Source: Apus apus (taxonomy: Eukaryota > Chordata > Aves > Apodiformes > Apodidae). Taken from it: a stretch of DNA of 64,000 bases. Position 1 is the first letter of the stretch; each line of letters starts with the position of its first letter. Where the stretch lies: the NCBI RefSeq assembly GCF_020740795.1, contig NC_067290.1, forward strand, positions 13,250,001-13,314,000, in the 5' to 3' direction. Below, one piece after another: positions 25,317 to 38,345 of the stretch. The notes beneath the pieces were generated by a model. That model did no database searches and was not told where the DNA came from. It saw only the letters and a program-made list of their open reading frames with translations. The position numbers and the translations under genes were made by a program.

Positions 25317-28300
25317 AGAGGACAGGAGTGTCCCTGCAGGAGGACTTGCAGTCCTGGTGGAACACACTCACTGAATTGTTCATTGTGCACCTCTAGGAGG
25401 TCATTTGGTTCCTTGTCCTGTGCTGCAAAGTGAAGAGGAGGACAGCATTCCTCAATCTGCATGGGATTTCCCATTAGGAACTGCCTGGCCTGGCTGGTTG
25501 GAGAGGGGAAATAAGATGAAAACACTTCTCTGAAGTTTGAAGTTGAGCCCTTCTCCTGGGCCTCACACACCCGAGGGGATCAGAGTCCCAAGTGCTGCTT
25601 TGCTGCCTCTTTGAACTGGGGGAGTTTCACCCCAGGCAGGAATATACACCTGCAGGTTGCAAAAGTACCTGGTTATTTTTATTCCTTTGATACTTGATCT
25701 AGTATCAAAATAACTTCTTTCTTTCTCTTTTACTTCCTAGGAATCCCAAAGAAACCTGCCACAAACAATAACATTTATTGGTGCAGCACTGCCAAACCCC
25801 CCGAGGTGTCCCAAAAGGACTGGGGTCATCCCTTGCCCAGCGCTGCAACTGCCACCTGGACATGAGGGTTTTGCAGTCCAGAGACTCAGGTTAGTAACAA
25901 TGTGTTTATACATTCACTTGCTAATAAATAAATACAAAAGTGTGACACTTTTAAGCACTGGCTAAGGCTGTGACAAACTTGTCTTTCTCACAATTAGTAA
26001 CCCATGGATTAGGAAGCCATGATTTTTATTTATTTTTATTAGCACACCATGAGGACAGATTAGCATGAAACTATTAATGGCATCACATGCTCTCAAATCC
26101 TCCATGCCAAGACCCCATCCAAGTACAGCACAAGTAGCAATGAGCTTTTCTAAGGAAGCTTGATGACAAATCTTTTTTCTTGCTGGCTTAGAAACTGTAG
26201 CTATCAGGGTGGGATTTCTGGGGTTGGGTGTATGCGTAAAACATCACAAAACGGCATTGTTCAGTTATTTACCACATTATTAAGCTTGGCCCTCCATACT
26301 CACCAAAATCTCCAGGTGTCTGAACTGCACCTGATAAAGAAGTCCTGCTGGAACCACTTATTGGAGCTTCTCTGGGTTTTGATACTAAGCCTATACCCTG
26401 GGTCAGGTCAACATTTACCCATTTCCCAGTATTTCCCTGTGCAGAGCAGAGCTTCACGTGTGCTTTGCTGTTCAAACCTGGCCTGTCTGAACTCTCAAAT
26501 ATCCCTTCTGCAGTAAGTTGATGGTTCAAAATTATCTGAATGGACACAAAGACTGCACCCTTTTCCTACAACAGGTGGGACTCTGGGAAATGTCATTTAG
26601 GAGCACAGGAATTGCCACGCAGTACGAAGCCACCTGCTCTTCTCTGCTTTGGCTGTGGTTCAGCCCAGGCTCTAAAGGTCTGGAAATCCATCCAAAGCAA
26701 TCTTCCTTGTATCCTCCCCTGTTGGCCTTAGTTCCCAGACCAAAGGCAAATAGTGGTCATTTACAGAGCACACTGCCTTCAGCATCATGGTGACAGCATC
26801 CAAGGGCCTGCAGGACAACCCTGTCTTGTCTTACAGGGAGGCAGAGAGCAGGAAGGACCAGGCAACAACTTTTGAGTCGTGATGCTGTCCCTGCTGCCTC
26901 CTTTTCCCATCAGCTGTGTGAGACAAACTGTGCTTTTTTGCTCAAAATATCACCTGGATCAAAGTTTTGCAGTTCCTCTTGCTATCCCAGAGTGCACTAA
27001 GGTATGAATCATCCATGCTAATTTTCTCCATAGGTCATTCAGTGCCAGAGTGGATCATTTGAGTTCAGAATAACTTGAGAGACACATGGAAGCCAATGTC
27101 CACGTGCCAGCTGTACATGGGGTCTGTGCCCTTCAAGGAAGTAATATCTCAGGTCCAGACAGGCATCCAGCAGTGGCATCCTGGCAGGTGACTTGAGATC
27201 TCCATCAGATGGTAAGATAGTGGAGGTCTCCAGAGACTTCTCCAACACAAAGTTGGTGTCTTACATATCTTTTCCCTCATATTTTTGGCCCTTGGCCTGC
27301 CCACTCAGCTTCTTTCCCTTGCCCACAGCTCCTGAAGCAGCCCTGGGGGTTTGGGACACTGCGTGCAGGTACTTCCTGGATGCTAATCTGCATTCATGGA
27401 AATAGTCCTACCAGCACCTGTTGGGTTGGTAAACATCTTCATTTTGTGAGGAAATACCCTGTTTAAACGTGGGGTGATATTAACTGTCTTCTTTGTGCTG
27501 CTCCATGTTCCTGAGCTCCATGCCCCAGCCCCTGAGACAGCTCCACTGAAATTAAATATGTCAGCCTTCACTGCACAGGGAATATTTTAAGGCTTTGAAA
27601 ACAAAGTTTATTATAGCAAAGCTGCCAAAAGTGTAACCACTGCCATGCTAAAATATCCTCTGCCTCCTACATTTGTAACGTGGGAGTCTTTTATATCCTC
27701 TTTACTGCTGCTGAACCATACATTTGTCTTGGCAGCAGACGTATATAGACCGAGACCTATTTCAGTGTCATGCAAAAGAGCTCTTAGGTTAAAAGATATA
27801 TTACAGCTTACTGGAAAGCTTGAAATTAACTGGATGATGATGCCTCATGAAGATAAAGAACCAACAATTTTACTGAATTGTGATTTTATCCATATGGGCT
27901 GAAGGTTTGAAGAGCATTAACATTTCCAAAGGTCTCAATTTGCCAAATGAACTGTTGAGTTTTGGGCAACTAGTTGGAGACAGGAAAAAGAGACCTCGGT
28001 TAACCATTTCCAGAAAAGCACTACCTCCTTCTCCACTGTATAGGGGTAGCCCAAAAAGGAGGCAGCCAAAACACAGCCCCTGCTCCTGCCATCGCTGGCC
28101 AGCAGGGGGGCTTCAGTGGGGGCAGCTGCTTCCTTCACTCTCAGATGCAGTAGCAGGAAAGGCTCAGTTGGTCCCTATGAAGCTTTGCTGTGGTTATTAT
28201 TAATACCAAGCCTGTAAATGTTAGTGTTCCAGTTGCCAAATTCCTCTGTGGTGCTGACAGGCCTCTTGCAGCCCCCAGATTTAAGCAGCAGCACCAAAGG

Positions 28301-30490
28301 TGTCCTCAGATGGCCCAGGATTTCCTCAGGTGTCTGGCAGTGGCAGGCAAAGAGTTAATGATGGAAAAATATGTATAGGTTTAGGGGAAGGATTTTTTTT
28401 TTTAATATGTTTTTTGCTTCACATGTGAGCTCTTGGCACAGCGTCCCCTGCCTCTAATCACACCTTATAACTGCAGTTTAAATCACAACCCACAAGGCTG
28501 GACCAGTTGGATCCAGTTTCTATTAAGCCATTTGATCTGCCACTGAGCAGACTTGCTGTCACCAAGCCAGTCCCCTGCCTGTGCCTCTGCATCATGAGGC
28601 TCCAGGCCAGCCACCACTCCCAGCTCAGTGCAGGGGAATCCATGAGATACCAGGTCAGGATACATCCCCCTGCACACCCTCTCCTCCTCTCAGCCCCTCC
28701 CCAGGCAGCAGATGGTGAAGCACAGCCAGCGGCTCCACTGGGCTGTGGAGCGCAGCTTAAAAGATTTCATAGCTCCAACTAATAAAAAATAATTGGAAAA
28801 AAAATCAAGTTTAATCAAAATCCCCTTTTTGTTCCTCATGGTGATTTGTTTGAACGTTAACCCCTTGAAGACACTGGTAGGTGGTTTTGTTATGAAGGGC
28901 ACTACGCAGCTGTGCTCGGGGATGCAGCTGCTGTTAATAAAAGATCTCATCCTCTCTGTGGTGCAGTGCTTCTCTTGCAGACTATAGGTTGGAGCCACAG
29001 CTGATAAAATTGCCTGGGACCCCGTTTTGCTCTTTGCTGATATTCGAAAGGGAGCTGCTCTCCTGATTTTAAATTCTTAAAAAAAAAAAGTCACTCTTTT
29101 TTCCTTAAATTAACACCTTCACTGGTGCCTGCAGTAGCAGGTGTCAGACACAATCCCAGCCACCTCTGCCCTGTCCGTCACTGCTCCTGGGACCTCCTGT
29201 GTGTGCAGGGCAGAAGGACAGAGGGAAGTGATGGCTCAGTGTCCAGGACTGCATCACCAGGCTGCTGGTTTTACTCCTTTTTGCAGCCATTTTGAACACT
29301 GAATAAAGCAAGAAAAATAGCATGCAGCCCTATCAATCCAAGGCAGGCTTCTAAGTCAGGTGGGTTTGAAAGCAGAAGTGCAGCTGTGACAGGGAAGGAG
29401 GACACTCACCACCATTTCCTGCTTTTTTAAATTGATCTTTTAAAAAGCATTGGTTTGGGTGGGAAGTTTGTTTGGGTGAAATTATTGAAGACTTACTTTA
29501 TTAATGAGATTTACTCTTTTTTCTTTCCCTTCATGCATCACTGAACCACACAAAACAGCCTCAGCCTCCAGACTCTGAATCCCCATTCATAGACTCTGAG
29601 CTCCTGAGGTTGATTTTACCACTTCAATAATAGGGAGAATGAGGTGAATTGGTTGCAGAAGCAAGTGACATGAGGAGTGGAGAGAAATACAGTTCTGGAG
29701 CTCAGCTACTGCTTCAGACCAGGCTGCAGCAGGTGATAGCACCCGGCTCTCCCAGCAGAGAAATAATCCAAGAGGTCCTGGTTAAAATTAATTGAGTTAA
29801 TTAATTGAGCAGCTGTGGCATGGCTATTTTCTCTGCATGCCTTGGCTCTTAGTCCTCCTCTCCAAGGGAAGAAAGTGTTGTTGAACTCATTTACTAGCAA
29901 TGGTGATTCTCAGAAGCAGAGGTTGACACCCTCAGTATCCCATCAGCACTGAGATACTCATTGCAGGTGCCTGGGCCCAGCTGGAACTGTGTACTTCTAG
30001 ACCTTGTGACAACATTTTCTAGATGCAGAGAGCTGAGAGAAGAAAATCTTCTGGAGAGTTTCTATATTGGTATCAACAGAGGGATGGTGTTGCCTCCACT
30101 CTGCCTGCTGGCAGTTTGGGGGGACGTGGTTCGGGGTGGCATCTGCGAGGGAAGCACAGGCTGGGGTCACAGTGAGCTTCAGACTTCTCAAAAATTATGC
30201 AAACTCAGATTTCTGCTTCCCTTTTGTTATGTGCAGCAGGTCAGGTCCTGCTCTGGAAGTCACTGGGTTGAGGATCAGACATGTAGCTGTTGGAAATGCT
30301 GCTGGCCCATGGAAGGGGTTTTGGGGTGGGGGGGTGGGTTTTTTGCAGCCAACCCATTCAGGAATGAATAAGCTTCTTTCTTAGCCATCACTTTTTGCAG
30401 CATGTGTCATGCTAACAATGGCTGGGTATTCCTCTGAAGCTGTAAAATAAGCTCATTCATCCTTTCTCTCTATTTGTTGTAGGGAGAGCA

Positions 30491-30536
30491 GAACAACACA
30501 AAAAAAAAACAAACAGAAAAAAGAGAAAAGAAAAAC
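30491..30536. repeat. A-rich low-complexity tract
   Basis: It contains a run of ten A residues followed by A-rich sequence broken by single C or G bases. It may be a decayed poly(A) tail of a retrocopy, but no retrocopy body is recognisable to its left. Confidence 0.6.
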
Positions 30537-33500
30537 CTACTGAGCTACTGTTTGCTTTCCAGATGGAGCCTGTGGCATGGCATCAGCAGCAAGCACAGCT
30601 CTGGGTCAAACATGAAGGTAACGTGCTGTTGGGTGTCCACTCAGCTGCATGTGTGCAAGGTGAGGGAGAAGGCCAGAATGGTAGTGGGAGCCTCTTGTGG
30701 GCTTCTCCTCCCCAGGAGGAGCCTCCTGCCCGCCAGCTTTGCCAGGGCTCTGTAATTTCCAGCAGGATCACGTTAATCACAGACTGTGCAGGGATCAGGG
30801 CTGGGAGTTCAGTCCATGGCCACCTTCCTGGTGAGTCAGGGCTGAATCACCACCTCATGCTGAGCACAAAGGGCCACGGTGCTGCTGGAGATGCTGGTGT
30901 GGTGATGGTGCTGGGAGCTCAGCATACATCAAAGGTGGGAATGGATGGGGGATGCTGTCACTTGCCATGTAGTGGTGGCCTGATGTTGTGTGGCATTGAG
31001 AAGCAGTGGTGGTCGGGGGAGATGATTAAGTAGTGTTATCTGTGCCTTTGGAAGACAGGCAGCAAACAGGTCCCCTGACTCACTGGGAAGGGGCTTGGTG
31101 GAGGAGTTTGGGTGCTACCCCAAATCTCCCTGCTGGTGACAACTGACTGATGAGGGCAAACTCTTCTGTGTGACAGTGGGGCAAGAATGGCAGCATTGCA
31201 AACAGCTTTACCTGCCAGATACAAAATGTTAGAGAAAGTATATCCAAGCATTTGGGAAAATTGTGTGGGATTTTTTGGGGAAAGGGTGGTTGAGTACGTG
31301 GCCACCCTGGGGAGCTGCAGGAGGAGCAGCTGTGTGTCTGCAGCTGCAGGAAGGGGTGGGGATGAGCTGACACGAGACTGATCTAGTTACAGCCCAAATT
31401 TCAGAGTCCCTGAGCAGCCACAGAAATCCCGGTGTCCACTGTTAGCTGCAATGCATAAAAATGAGATGAACTCATGGGTACTCCGTCTGAGGCACCTAAA
31501 ACAAGGGTGTCTTGTCACTTTTAAGGGGCCTCTGCTCAGCTGCGAGCTCTGTCTGCATCGCTTCCCACCAGAGACAGTGCTGATGGGTTTGAACTTTCTA
31601 GAGGAAAGAAGTTTGTGGGTGCTTTTCCAAGTAAAAGCCTGGAGAAGAAATGGTCTTGAGAGGGACTGGGCTAGACTGGATTGGATTGGAGGATAAGGAT
31701 TAACCTTCACCTGGTTGTTTCCCCTGTCCACAGATATTCCAAGAAACACCAGCTCCCATTGACATTTCAGCTGTCTTGAAGGTCTTGAGATGTCAGACCT
31801 CAGCCCCTATGAAACTTCTTTCCAGGGTGGAGGAGATGCTTTATCATGACTGATCTGGGCTAACCCATAGGCATTTATTTCTGTGTAGCTTTACGAGCTA
31901 GCAGGCCTGGCGGGAGGTGTTTGGCCTGGAGATGCAGTCCAAAAGCAGGAATCACACCAGAGGAGAGGGAAGACTCAGGAATTACTTGAGAAAGGGAAGG
32001 AATGGAGCAGACATCCCTCCTGTCCTTCCAGAAGCTTTAGGGCCTATTCTTTGGTGCGTTTTCCTGGTCCAAAAGCAGAGCAACCATCCATCCTGCTGAA
32101 TTCCTCCCAAATTCTCTTCTCTCAGCATGACCAGTGCGAATGCCAGCAGCTGGAAGACTGAAATAGCAGCTACCATTGCTTAGGCCCCACTGATTTGTCC
32201 TGTGGTTTTTCCATGTCCTTTAATCTCCAGTAAATAATCCCTCACTTCCTTGTGGTCTTTCTAATTCCATGCTCTGTGCTGGTGCTTCCTGTAAACAGCA
32301 GGACTCGTGGCCCATGCGTGGCCACCACTGTGTAATTGAGGCTCTCCCCAGCTGCGCCAGGGGCATGTGATGGGTGTTTTTTGGGCTGCATGTGGCTGTG
32401 TCCAAAGGCTAAATAATGGAAATGCCTGATTCTCCTCTCCATCCAGCCAGGAGAAGTCAGGGTTGGCTCTGAAGAAGCTGGTGAATAATACAGGTGTAAA
32501 ACCAGCATGTGTGAAAGCATCAGGTCCTGGCACCCAACAAGTTGTGCTGTCTGGCCTCCAGTAATCATGATTAGGCCAGTGCTTGAAAGCAATATTGCAT
32601 TAAATTATAGACAAGGAGGTCCCTCCAGCACACATTTGCACTGGTGCTTGCTCTTCAGTGCAGGAGCCATTTCCTGTGCAGAAGCCATGACCAGACCTTG
32701 CTCAGCCCTTAATTGCACATTTCTGGTCTAAAATACTGAGTGGAGTACTAAAATTAAGGAAAAAGATGCAGGGCCTGTGCTAAATGAAGGCCTTTCCTGA
32801 TACTTGTTGCCCCATGGGCTTGATCCTCTGCACTCTTGTAGGTAAGAGGCCTCCACATCCTCTGGGGCACTTGGACAGCAAGGGAGGCTGAGAAGGCATT
32901 TTTTCTGTTCAAAATATATTCAGCTGCTTTATGACTCCAGTAGCTGTAAGGTTTGGGTGTCAGATACCCATTTTCAGGCCTAAGAGAATTTATTTTCCTC
33001 AGGTGAATTTGTTTTAAACCAATGGTGGAGCAGAGAGGGTTGTGGTAAGAGCTGGGCTGCACTTTTTGGGTGGCATAGCTCTTCCTCATGTCTGAGAGCT
33101 CATCTCTCCAGGGTTATGTTGACTGGTGTATCTCTCCACAGGTACTTGAGTGTCCAACAAAAAAATTCTGGAGGAACATCTTTGCTCCCTCGCTGGAAGA
33201 TGACAGTGCAAGTGTGTTTATGGAGGTGGTTCTGGAGATGGATGGGTGCAATCCTGCCAGCCCTGTCAATATTTGCAATTTGCAACATTGATGCTTGTGT
33301 TTACACAACCACAGGAGGGGTCCTATAACCAGATGTGTTCCATCCCAGCATAGCTGCTTCCAGAAATCTCCAGGTTTCGATCCATTGGCTATTTCAAGTA
33401 AGTCCCAATTTATTTTTTTTATTTTCATACACAGCCAAGCCATGATGTCTAAGGGAAACATGCTCAGTCTGCCAGTATTACATTTCAGTTACCAGAGCAC

Positions 33501-34123
33501 TGGGCTCCTCCATGTGAAGATGGTGTGTGAGTGGGTTAACACTCCTTCAAGTATTTCTGGAGCTGAGGTGTAAGCAGGGACTCAGTTTGGCCTGGCATTG
33601 GGGGTGCTGGAAAAAGTGTTGGGAGGGGAAAAGAGCAACCTCAACCTCGATTTTTGTCGTTGAATGCCACTTAACACCTCTCACCTTGTTTGGAATGGGG
33701 CAAATATGTAGCAGAGCTGAGTTTTTCCAGTAAATGCTACAGACCTGGTTGTATCTCACCCTGGTGCTGGTGTCACAGGGGATCACATGCATCCTGCAGT
33801 GGGCTCATGGGCCAAGACACATGGAGTGGGTGTCCTGCTCTGGTGTTGGCTAAAGGAAGCCACAAGGGCTGATGCAAGGAAGGAAGTGGGAAGTTTGGGT
33901 TTCTGGCTGCCCACGCAACTCCAGCATGAGCAAACATTGGCAGAAGCAGTCCCAGAGCATCCTGTGGAGATCAGATGGAAGGAGATAATTTCCTCGCCCT
34001 TTAGAGGACTGGGCATTGCTCACCTTTTCCATGACCACCTTTCCCTTGCAAAGTCGATGCTGCTTTATCACCAGATCGGGCTGTTGGCTGAAACACAGTC
34101 GTGTGCAAAATAAGACAGATCCG

Positions 34124-34157
34124 AAGGAAGGAAGGTGGGTAGGTAGATGGATTCCAC
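34124..34157. repeat. Dispersed repeat, copy 1
   Basis: A GGAA-type run followed by GGTGGGTAGGTAGAT and GATTCCAC. Nearly the same string occurs 1.1 kb downstream in the same orientation. Confidence 0.75.
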
Positions 34158-35243
34158 CAGGAAATGCTTAGAGGATGGACTCTTCAGGTGGAAGCAATTA
34201 ATTCCCTTTTTGCCTGCCCTCTCCTGAGGAACAAGCCATTAAATGATTCCCCAAGTCCTCTTGAAGGCCTCCCATGTGTGGATGAAATACCTCATTCTGT
34301 ATGTGTTTATGCCTGCTCTCATGGATCTCCCTGGCCTCAGGCTGACCATGTGCCTGCACCACTCTGCTTTTTCCAATAGTGGAGGTATGAGAAGCCTTGA
34401 AAGGCACAGAAGGGCTTTGCCCAGGCAGCAGTAGGAGCCCTTGAGACCTAAAGCAAATAATCCTTGCCTGGAGCTGGTCCTTTTGGCTCTAGGCACTGCT
34501 GAGCTTGCTGGTAGAGAAAACCACTGCATTGGATCAAACCACTGTTAAAAGAGGCCTCACAAAAGTGCATAGCTAGTGGTCAAGAAGAGCTGCCAGACTC
34601 CTGCTTTCTTAGTAACTAATAAATGGGCTTTTTAACACAATTTATGTGATATCTTGCTACGGACTGAAGGAAATTGGAATTGAGACATTTGTACTTTGAC
34701 AGACTTTGTGGAAAACTTCTGTTCAGACTGGTAGGAATGAAACCAATAAATTTCTGAAGAAACTTTCTGAATTCAGCCTTCAAGATAATAGATAGGCTGT
34801 TCTGAGTGCGGATAAATAAACTCCGTTTTTATAAGCATTTAAAGACCTTTGGGATGACGAAGTGGAACATACTTCAAGTCTCCAAAGATGGGAAGTGGCT
34901 TCTGAGTCAAATGCCCTCCTGTGCCAGGGCTCATATTTTAGACTGAGATCACTCTTTTGTGACTTGTCAACAGGTTTTTTGTTGTACTTTGAAGAAAAAA
35001 AAGGAAAAACATCCCATGCTGAAAATAGCAGTGAAACATTCCCTAACTGGCCAACCTGTTCTTCGAGAAAACTTCCCAGGGAATGTAAAGCTCCAGCTGC
35101 AGCCCTGAAAATGCCAGCTAAGAAATGTCACATCAAGTGATGACTGTGGTGATAAAACCCTATTTTGGGTAAAAACAGTCCCTGCCTGAGCATTGCTCGT
35201 CTCTTATCTTGTGGTGAAGGTGACCACCTGAGGAAGGAAAAAG

Positions 35244-35278
35244 GAAGGAAGGAAGGTGGGTAGGTAGATTGATTCCAC
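35244..35278. repeat. Dispersed repeat, copy 2
   Basis: Second copy of the element at 34124-34157, with a slightly longer GGAA run and one substitution next to the GATTCCAC end. The flanks do not match, so this is a short dispersed repeat, not a visible large duplication. Confidence 0.75.
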
Positions 35279-38200
35279 TAGTCATTAATCAGGGAAGTAA
35301 CTTAGCAAAACTTGTGGTGATTCTCTGCTGCTGAGAATGTTTTGATCAAGACTGATCCCTGCCCCCCAGAGCAGATGCTCTAATCCGTGTGGAAATTAAC
35401 TCAGGAGTGAGCTGCCCCAGAAAGGAGCCTGGAAGGCTCCAGCCACCCACCCTGCTTTTGAGACTGGATCAGGGAAAGGCAGATTGTCCTTGCCAAGGAG
35501 CTGAGGAGGGAGCAGCAGAGGGTATGGAGGAGGTGCTGAGCCTTTGACTCACGTGCAGAAGATTGCCCAGGAGCAGGAAGATGCAGCAGCATCCCTCTGG
35601 CTCTGCACATGGGTTGCCCTGCACCTCTGCCGCTGCCTCAGCAGCACCTCCTGGGATCTGGCGGGGGAGGGGGAGCTGAGGGGGCCTTTCTTCCAGCAGG
35701 GGAAAAAGAAGTAATCTGCTTGCAAGTAACCAGCTCACACTCCAGCTGGCTGCAGGAAACGTGTGCTCCTGCTGCCAGAGACACCAGAGTTGCTACAGCA
35801 ACTGCAAAGCACAGAGACTCACCAGCACCCTCCCTCTGCTGCCCTCCAACCCCCAAAATCTCATTACTAGTTAAACTGGGCTCTCCGTGGTTCCCAGTGT
35901 TCTGCCATCCTCCTTGGTCAACGTGTGTGGTTTTCCCCAGTTCTCCTCTCTCAAATACTTAATAGCAGGAGGAAGAGTGGTTTTAAGAAACATTTCAGGG
36001 CTCTCATTTGAAAGAAGGTTGTTTCAGGTGGCCCAAGCAGACAAAAAAAAAAAGGTATAGCTGTAATTTTTCAGGATTCTTCAGCTCTTGAAGGGGTGGC
36101 AGGATGATGACACAGTGTAAGGGGGAAAGGGGAGGTGTTTTAGATGCCTGAAGACCATAAGGACTCCTGGGGTCTGTCCTGTATCTTCTTCCCAGCCCCA
36201 TGCCACTGTGGCCTGATTTCTTACACTAAAACACTTGAAAGAGTCTTCAAGTTCGAAGCCTTAGTGGAAAATGTTTGAAGATCACCTGCCCCCAGACCTT
36301 AGTCAGGCACTGTGTCCTCTCCACCACCTCTGCACATGTCAGATTTGCCAAGTACCAAGGGTATAATGGAGGAGTAAATGCATCCACCTGCCAGAGCCTT
36401 CCCCAGGATTTATTGGAGTTCATGAAGTGGTTTGAAAAGCCTGGATAAAATCGCTGTGGAAGAAAATGTGATTTAATCCCAGCCAAATAATAAATCAGGC
36501 CATCCTTAATTCAAATGACTGCTTGAGATGAGACTGATACAAGAGGGGAGAACTGTGTTGCTTCACTTGGGCAATTTTGTGTCCCAGCACATCCACTTGT
36601 ATGGGGACCAGCTCAGTTACTGCCAGTACTTGGAGCAAACTTGTGTCTACGCAGACATGGGGCTAATGGAAGTGTTGCCACATCCCATGTTATTTTATCT
36701 CCCTAATAAGCCCATTTCCCCACAGAGCAGCTGGTGTCAGGCTACTATCAGTGGACTCAAGCACTGGTTCCAGAACAGGTTGGGCACAAGCACAATTTCA
36801 ACCAGTAAAAGGTCCCAGGCACAGCACTCGCAGTGGCCTGCACTGTGCTGGGGCTCAGAGAAACACAACCAAAAAAACATGTATAAAGTGACATTAAAAT
36901 ACAAGTTTTTCTTAGCAGGAATTGTGAACTCTATAACAAACCTGTCTGCAAATCCTAGCCCCTTCCCATGCCACTGTGGTGCAATTAGGTTTCCATGTGA
37001 ATGATGTGCAAAGGACAGCGTCAGTCATTTCTCAGCCATAACTTTGTGAAAGGGCAGAGCTACTGGGCTGCTCAGTAATTTATGTCCTTAATATCAGAGG
37101 ACAGTGTCTGTGGAATTCCCATTGCTGCCACCCAGGATAAGAAGCAGCCTTCCGAGAGAGACAGGCTGATCACAGCAAGTCCTGTGTGCATGCAGTACAC
37201 TGAGAGTCACTGGCACCAGTTCTTCCACAATGAATGTCACTGTTTGACACCAGAGTGGTGGCTTTGGGTGACATTTGTAACTAAAGTGCTGGTATTTCAG
37301 AGCTGAAGTCCTGGATGCTGCAGCATGTAACTCCAGCAGTAAAGGAGGTGAAGGCTACAGGCGCCGCACACACAGGAGCCATGGCTGCCTGCCATTGTCC
37401 CCACTCCCTGTGGCTGGAGCCCTCTGCCTTCAGGCATCACCTCTGAGCCCAGCCCACAGCTCCTCAAACCTGGGCAGGATCTTAGCATGTGGCCAAGCTC
37501 CTATTGCTCCTCCTGTTCCCAAACTCCATGAAAGGAGCCTGATGTTCATCTCTCATCCCAAGACTGCACCACTTGTTGCTTTCTAGGTGCATTTCCAGCA
37601 CCAAATGATTAAATGGTATTTATTGTATTTATTTTGCCTTTCAGTGGACTTGAGAAGGACAGCAAGCTAGACAACAGTCCTTAAGGCAATGACACAATTG
37701 CCAAGGCAGAGACAACAATTCAGCTTCTGCTATGAGGTTAGTGAGGTCGCTTGTCCTCGCATCCACCCAGGCCATGCAAAATGGGGGGGTGAAACCATTC
37801 CTCAAGAGCAACCAGAAAACAAATGTAAAGTGGGTCTGCATGGAAACCCCCAGGGTGAAGCAAAATCAGGAGCCACCACGGGTGTGTATAAGAGCACACA
37901 ATACAGTGGCACGTAGCCCATCTTTAACGGGAGATCCCTGCATTTTTAATGCCCTGTGCTGCAGCCAGGCATTAAAATGCCAGAACATTTCTTGGCTGCA
38001 AGGGATGGGAAATGGCTGGGGCTGGGCCACAGCACAACAAAGTGCTGGGAGGGCTACGCAGCTTAATTACCCTCCTCAGCATTTTTGCTTGCCTCGATCC
38101 GCACACCATACAGGCCTACAATGCTTGTATTGTACAGAAAACAAAGCTCTTGTGCTTGGATGTAGCAGCTACAGTATCGTGGTCTTGCCTTAACTGGAGG

Positions 38201-38280
38201 TTTCTCAAGTGATTTAAGTCCTCACTGTCACTCGTGATAAATAGTTTGCAGTGTGAAGAACAGAAATCTTCCTCTGTTTT

Positions 38281-38345
38281 CTCTCTCTCTCTTTTTTTTT
38301 TTTTTAATCCTTCCACTTAATTTGCAGACAGAAAAAAAAAAAAAA
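38281..38345. repeat. CT/T tract and A tract forming an inverted pair
   Basis: A CT dinucleotide run passes into 14 T residues (38292-38305). About 26 bp later come 14 A residues (38332-38345). The T and A runs could pair as a hairpin stem. No gene is associated. Confidence 0.8.

Larger units (their letters stand above)
18751..29999. other. Intergenic stretch without recognised genes
   Basis: No gene is supported; the open frames (up to 215 codons at 22665-23312 on the plus strand) have no recognisable domain. Simple repeats are present: a short GT-rich run with an 11-bp duplication at 19854-19875, a degenerate TTCA array at 23656-23724, and (GT)9 at 25299-25316. A strong donor-like CAGAGGTAAGT lies near 20946 without a partner acceptor I trust. 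A/T-rich, low-CpG passages at about 24620-25040 and 27600-27900 look like possible conserved non-coding sequence, which only alignment could show. Confidence 0.6.
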
